From assembly GCA_028285755.1 (NCBI GenBank), contig JANQOQ010000008.1:257399-321398 (forward strand): 64,000 bases of DNA, in the 5' to 3' direction. This stretch comes from Puniceicoccaceae bacterium. GTDB lineage: Bacteria > Verrucomicrobiota > Verrucomicrobiia > Opitutales > JAFGAQ01. The notes below the pieces were generated by a model that made no database searches, was not told the DNA's origin, and worked only from the letters and a program-made list of their open reading frames with translations. Position 1 is the first letter of the stretch, and the number at the start of each line of letters is the position of its first letter. Positions 61,551 through 64,000 of this stretch are shown here, in pieces. Made by a program: the position numbers and the translations under genes.

Positions 61551-63218
61551 ATGTCTGAAGAAGATTCAAACAAACCTTCCAAGCACTTTATCCAGCAGGC
61601 CATTGATGAGGATTTGGCTGTGGGTCGCTTTAACACTGTAAAGACGCGATTTCCGCCGGAACCGAATGGTTACCTGCACATTGGTCATTCCAAGGCGATC
61701 TGCCTGGTATTTGGCATGGCCGAAGAATATGGAGGCAGCTGCAACCTGCGCATGGATGATACAAATCCGGCCAAGGAAGATATGCGCTATGTGGAGGCGA
61801 TTCGCCGCGATATTAAGTGGCTGGGCTTTCAGTGGGCCGAGGAGCGCTTTGCCTCCGATTATTATGGGCAGCTTTATGAGTGGGCGGAAAAACTCGTAAA
61901 AGAGGGTCTGGCCTATGTGGATGACTCTACAGGTGAGGAAATCCGCAAAATGCGTGGTACGCTTAAGGAGCCGGGCGAGAATAGCCCTTATCGGGATCGT
62001 TCGATAGAAGAAAATCTCGAGTTGCTTAAGAAGATGCGGGCCGGGGGGTTTGGCGATGGAGAACGGGTGTTGCGCGCTAAAATCGACATGACGAGCCCCA
62101 ATATGAATATGCGGGATCCGGTGCTCTATCGGGTGCTGCACGAAGACCATTTTCGCACCGGAGATGAGTGGCCGATCTACCCGATGTATGACTTTGCCCA
62201 TGGGCAGTCGGACTCCATTGAGGGCGTTACGCATTCGTTGTGTTCTCTGGAGTTTGAGGATCACCGGCCGCTCTACGATTGGCTGTGTGAAAAGCTGAAA
62301 ATCTTTCATCCCCGCCAGATCGAGTTTGCGCGATTTAATTTGAGCTACTCGATCATGAGTAAGCGTAAGCTTAAGCAACTTGTGGATGAAAATTATGTGG
62401 AGGATTGGGATGATCCGCGCATGCCAACACTGAGCGGATTGCGCCGAAGGGGCTATACTCCGCAGTCGATCCGTAAGTTTTGTGATGATATCGGGGTGTC
62501 CAAGCGTCCCCAATGGATCGATATTTCAAGGCTTGAGAATAGCCTGAGGAAAGACCTCGAGGATAAGGCGGAGCGTCGCATGGCGATTTTGAAACCGCTG
62601 AAGGTTACGATTCAAAACTATCCCGAAAGCGAAGAAGAATGGTTGGACGCCTGGAATCACCCGACGGATGAGAGCTTTGGCAAGCGGCAAATCCCATTTT
62701 CGAAGACTTTGTATATCGATCAGGATGACTTTATGGAGGATGCGCCAAAGAAATACTTCCGGTTGACAGTCGGTCGTGAAGTACGTCTACGCTACGGTTA
62801 TTACATCACCTGTGATGAAGTTATCAAAGATGAAGCTGGCAATATCGTGGAACTGATATGCACTTACGATCCGGAAACCAAGGGTGGAACATCCGCTGAT
62901 GGGCGTAAGGTGAAAGGGACGATTCACTGGGTATCTGCGCAGCATGCGATCGATGCGGAAATCCGACTCTATGATCGGCTGTTTAAAGTGGAAAACCCGG
63001 ATTCGTTGGATAATTATCTGGATGCTTACAACGAAGAATCACTGAAGGTTTTGAAAGACTGCAAGCTCGAGCCTGAGTTAGCGAAGGCGTCCTTAAAGGA
63101 TCACTATCAGTTTGAGCGGGTAGGCTATTTTATAACCGATACCAGATCCAAGTCGGACGCGCTAGTATTTAACCGTACGGCATCCCTGCGGGATTCCTGG
63201 GCGAAGAGGCAGGGTTAG
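61551..63218 (+). CDS. glnS: Glutamine-tRNA ligase
   Basis: A 555-residue class I synthetase. HIGH motif [25 protein letters not shown]-type [20 protein letters not shown], and the GlnRS-specific region [21 protein letters not shown] full GlnRS means Gln-tRNA can be made directly rather than through GatCAB; GlnRS in bacteria descends from a eukaryotic-type gene by transfer. It lies in an operon with gltX. The stop TAG overlaps that of the convergent DUF4174 gene. Confidence 0.96.
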   Translation: MSEEDSNKPSKHFIQQAIDEDLAVGRFNTVKTRFPPEPNGYLHIGHSKAICLVFGMAEEYGGSCNLRMDDTNPAKEDMRYVEAIRRDIKWLGFQWAEERFASDYYGQLYEWAEKLVKEGLAYVDDSTGEEIRKMRGTLKEPGENSPYRDRSIEENLELLKKMRAGGFGDGERVLRAKIDMTSPNMNMRDPVLYRVLHEDHFRTGDEWPIYPMYDFAHGQSDSIEGVTHSLCSLEFEDHRPLYDWLCEKLKIFHPRQIEFARFNLSYSIMSKRKLKQLVDENYVEDWDDPRMPTLSGLRRRGYTPQSIRKFCDDIGVSKRPQWIDISRLENSLRKDLEDKAERRMAILKPLKVTIQNYPESEEEWLDAWNHPTDESFGKRQIPFSKTLYIDQDDFMEDAPKKYFRLTVGREVRLRYGYYITCDEVIKDEAGNIVELICTYDPETKGGTSADGRKVKGTIHWVSAQHAIDAEIRLYDRLFKVENPDSLDNYLDAYNEESLKVLKDCKLEPELAKASLKDHYQFERVGYFITDTRSKSDALVFNRTASLRDSWAKRQG

Positions 63219-63658
63219 TTGTTTTGTCGCGCGCGAATTTCTGCGGCACGCATAGGCATACTGTCGATGCGACCAAAGATGGAGCTTAATTCTAAATCTT
63301 GGATTGGGTAGCTGGCTTTGCTTCCCCCGTCCAGGCCAATAAGTACAAGGGTATAGGGTTGTTGCTGTGTTTTCGCCTGAATCTCAGATTTAAGGGCGGT
63401 GCCCGGAGAGATTTTTTCATGAGAGTAAATGATATTCAGCTTGTCCTCATAAGTCGCTAAAACGACCAGCTTACGGTCAGCCAATTCATTTTCCTGCCCA
63501 GTTAGTTTCGATTTGAGGGCATCGAGCGCATCCTGGTTATCCAAATGCACAAGCAGCAGGCGATTTTCCCACTGGAAGTCGCGCAGGGTCTCTATATTTT
63601 TTGCACTCACGGAAGAGATTATGAACAGGAATAAGAGTATGTATACTGAAGACTTCAT
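63215..63658 (-). CDS. Exported DUF4174 family protein
   Basis: A 147-residue protein with a signal peptide ([19 protein letters not shown]). The mature part fits DUF4174: [19 protein letters not shown], then [14 protein letters not shown] and [20 protein letters not shown], a thioredoxin-like arrangement without a redox Cys pair. Function unknown. Its ATG overlaps the TAA of dtd by one base, so the two are co-translated. Confidence 0.85.
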   Translation of the reverse strand: MKSSVYILLFLFIISSVSAKNIETLRDFQWENRLLLVHLDNQDALDALKSKLTGQENELADRKLVVLATYEDKLNIIYSHEKISPGTALKSEIQAKTQQQPYTLVLIGLDGGSKASYPIQDLELSSIFGRIDSMPMRAAEIRARQNN

Positions 63659-64000
63659 TAAAAGTCCTTGTTTTCGGTATCAAGAATGAGCGTTACGGGT
63701 CCGTCATTGGTGAGTCTTACATCCATATGCGCGCCAAATGAGCCGGTTAGCACTATTGCGGGTGCGGCTTCGCGTGCTTTTGCAACAAATGTATCATATA
63801 AAGGGATGGCGATATCCGGCGGAGCTGAGTGGTTGAAGGATGGGCGGTTGCCTTTCTTCATATTACCGAAAAGGGTAAACTGGCTAACGATCATCAGGTC
63901 ACCTGAGATATCGATGAGGGATTGATTCATTTTGCCATCCGAGTCCTCAAAAATACGCAGGTTGAGTATTTTGCTTAGCAGCCAGTCGATGTCTTTTTCA
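63658..64000 (-). CDS. dtd: D-aminoacyl-tRNA deacylase (5' end outside window)
   Basis: The frame is open to the window end, so the gene is truncated at its N-terminus. Visible parts are WLLSKILNLRIFEDSDGKMN, IVSQFTLFGNMKKGNRPSF (the SQxT active-site motif) and LTNDGPVTLILDTEN (the NxGP-region motif). DTD removes D-amino acids from tRNA. The internal ATG at 63930 is not the start. Confidence 0.92.
   Translation of the reverse strand, partial: EKDIDWLLSKILNLRIFEDSDGKMNQSLIDISGDLMIVSQFTLFGNMKKGNRPSFNHSAPPDIAIPLYDTFVAKAREAAPAIVLTGSFGAHMDVRLTNDGPVTLILDTENKDF

Noticed and set aside
61566-62513. 315-residue open frame opposite glnS
   Set aside because: It lies wholly antisense to a conserved synthetase, has a histidine- and isoleucine-rich composition typical of mirrored coding DNA, and shows no domain.
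1-64000. CRISPR arrays, insertion sequences, integrases, rRNA genes
   Set aside because: No regularly spaced repeats, transposase or integrase frames, or rRNA sequence were recognised on reading through the window.

Overview
The window is a gene-dense chromosomal stretch of a Gram-negative bacterium with roughly 50% GC by eye. It carries a TonB energising system, proteins with signal peptides, RecBCD, two formylglycine-type sulfatases, and a glutamyl-/glutaminyl-tRNA synthetase pair. Ribosome-binding sites are often weak or absent, and GTG and TTG starts are common. Together with the tandem ExbD pair this suggests Verrucomicrobiota, probably a marine Opitutia-like lineage. That assignment comes from gene content and recalled similarity, not from a phylogenetic marker.

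Layout. 1-4400: TonB2-type operon (long ExbB/TtpC-like protein cut by the window edge, ExbB, two ExbD, TonB, TPR protein), a strong terminator, then a possible small RNA. 4610-11071 (minus): glycolate-oxidase-type flavoprotein fused end to end with glutamate synthase gltB, and a CGWS glutaredoxin. 11179-15391: ketoacyl synthase, glycosyltransferase, and a large P-loop GTPase-like protein of unknown role. 15452-19483: M16 peptidase, PhzF protein, HemJ. 19520-27805 (minus): overlapping recC-recB-recD. 27899-34332: metallo-hydrolase, tRNA-Arg(TCG), an AT-rich orphan gene, sulfatase, beta-propeller protein, MscS channel, small membrane protein. 34389-36854: S8 protease with fascin-like beta-trefoil repeats. 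37048-39365: purE, purK, SDR. 39499-44198: NAD(P)H-type Fe-S flavoprotein with 2-oxoacid:ferredoxin oxidoreductase korA-korB.

44235-53442 is a mixed accessory and housekeeping region: a Phd/PIN toxin-antitoxin pair with a palindromic operator inside its promoter, a two-domain lipocalin-like regulator, a CPBP protein, a ParA ATPase with an Mrr-like nuclease domain at its N-terminus, an S4 protein, a YkgJ protein, an ABC-F ATPase, rsmG, DUF4202, a DEDDh exonuclease, and a K+ channel with a zinc ribbon. 53540-57150 holds a putative envelope protein and a methyltransferase / FAD oxidoreductase / type III polyketide synthase cluster that resembles phenolic-lipid operons. 57229-64000: second sulfatase, START-like protein, lamin-tail-domain protein, gltX, glnS, DUF4174 and a partial dtd.

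The most interesting items are the nuclease-ParA fusion at 46693-47868, the type III PKS trio at 54449-57150, the orphan GTPase at 13535-15391, and a recurrent architecture in which six convergent gene pairs overlap at their stop codons. No CRISPR array, transposase, integrase or rRNA was seen. No gene-free gap exceeds about 200 bases.
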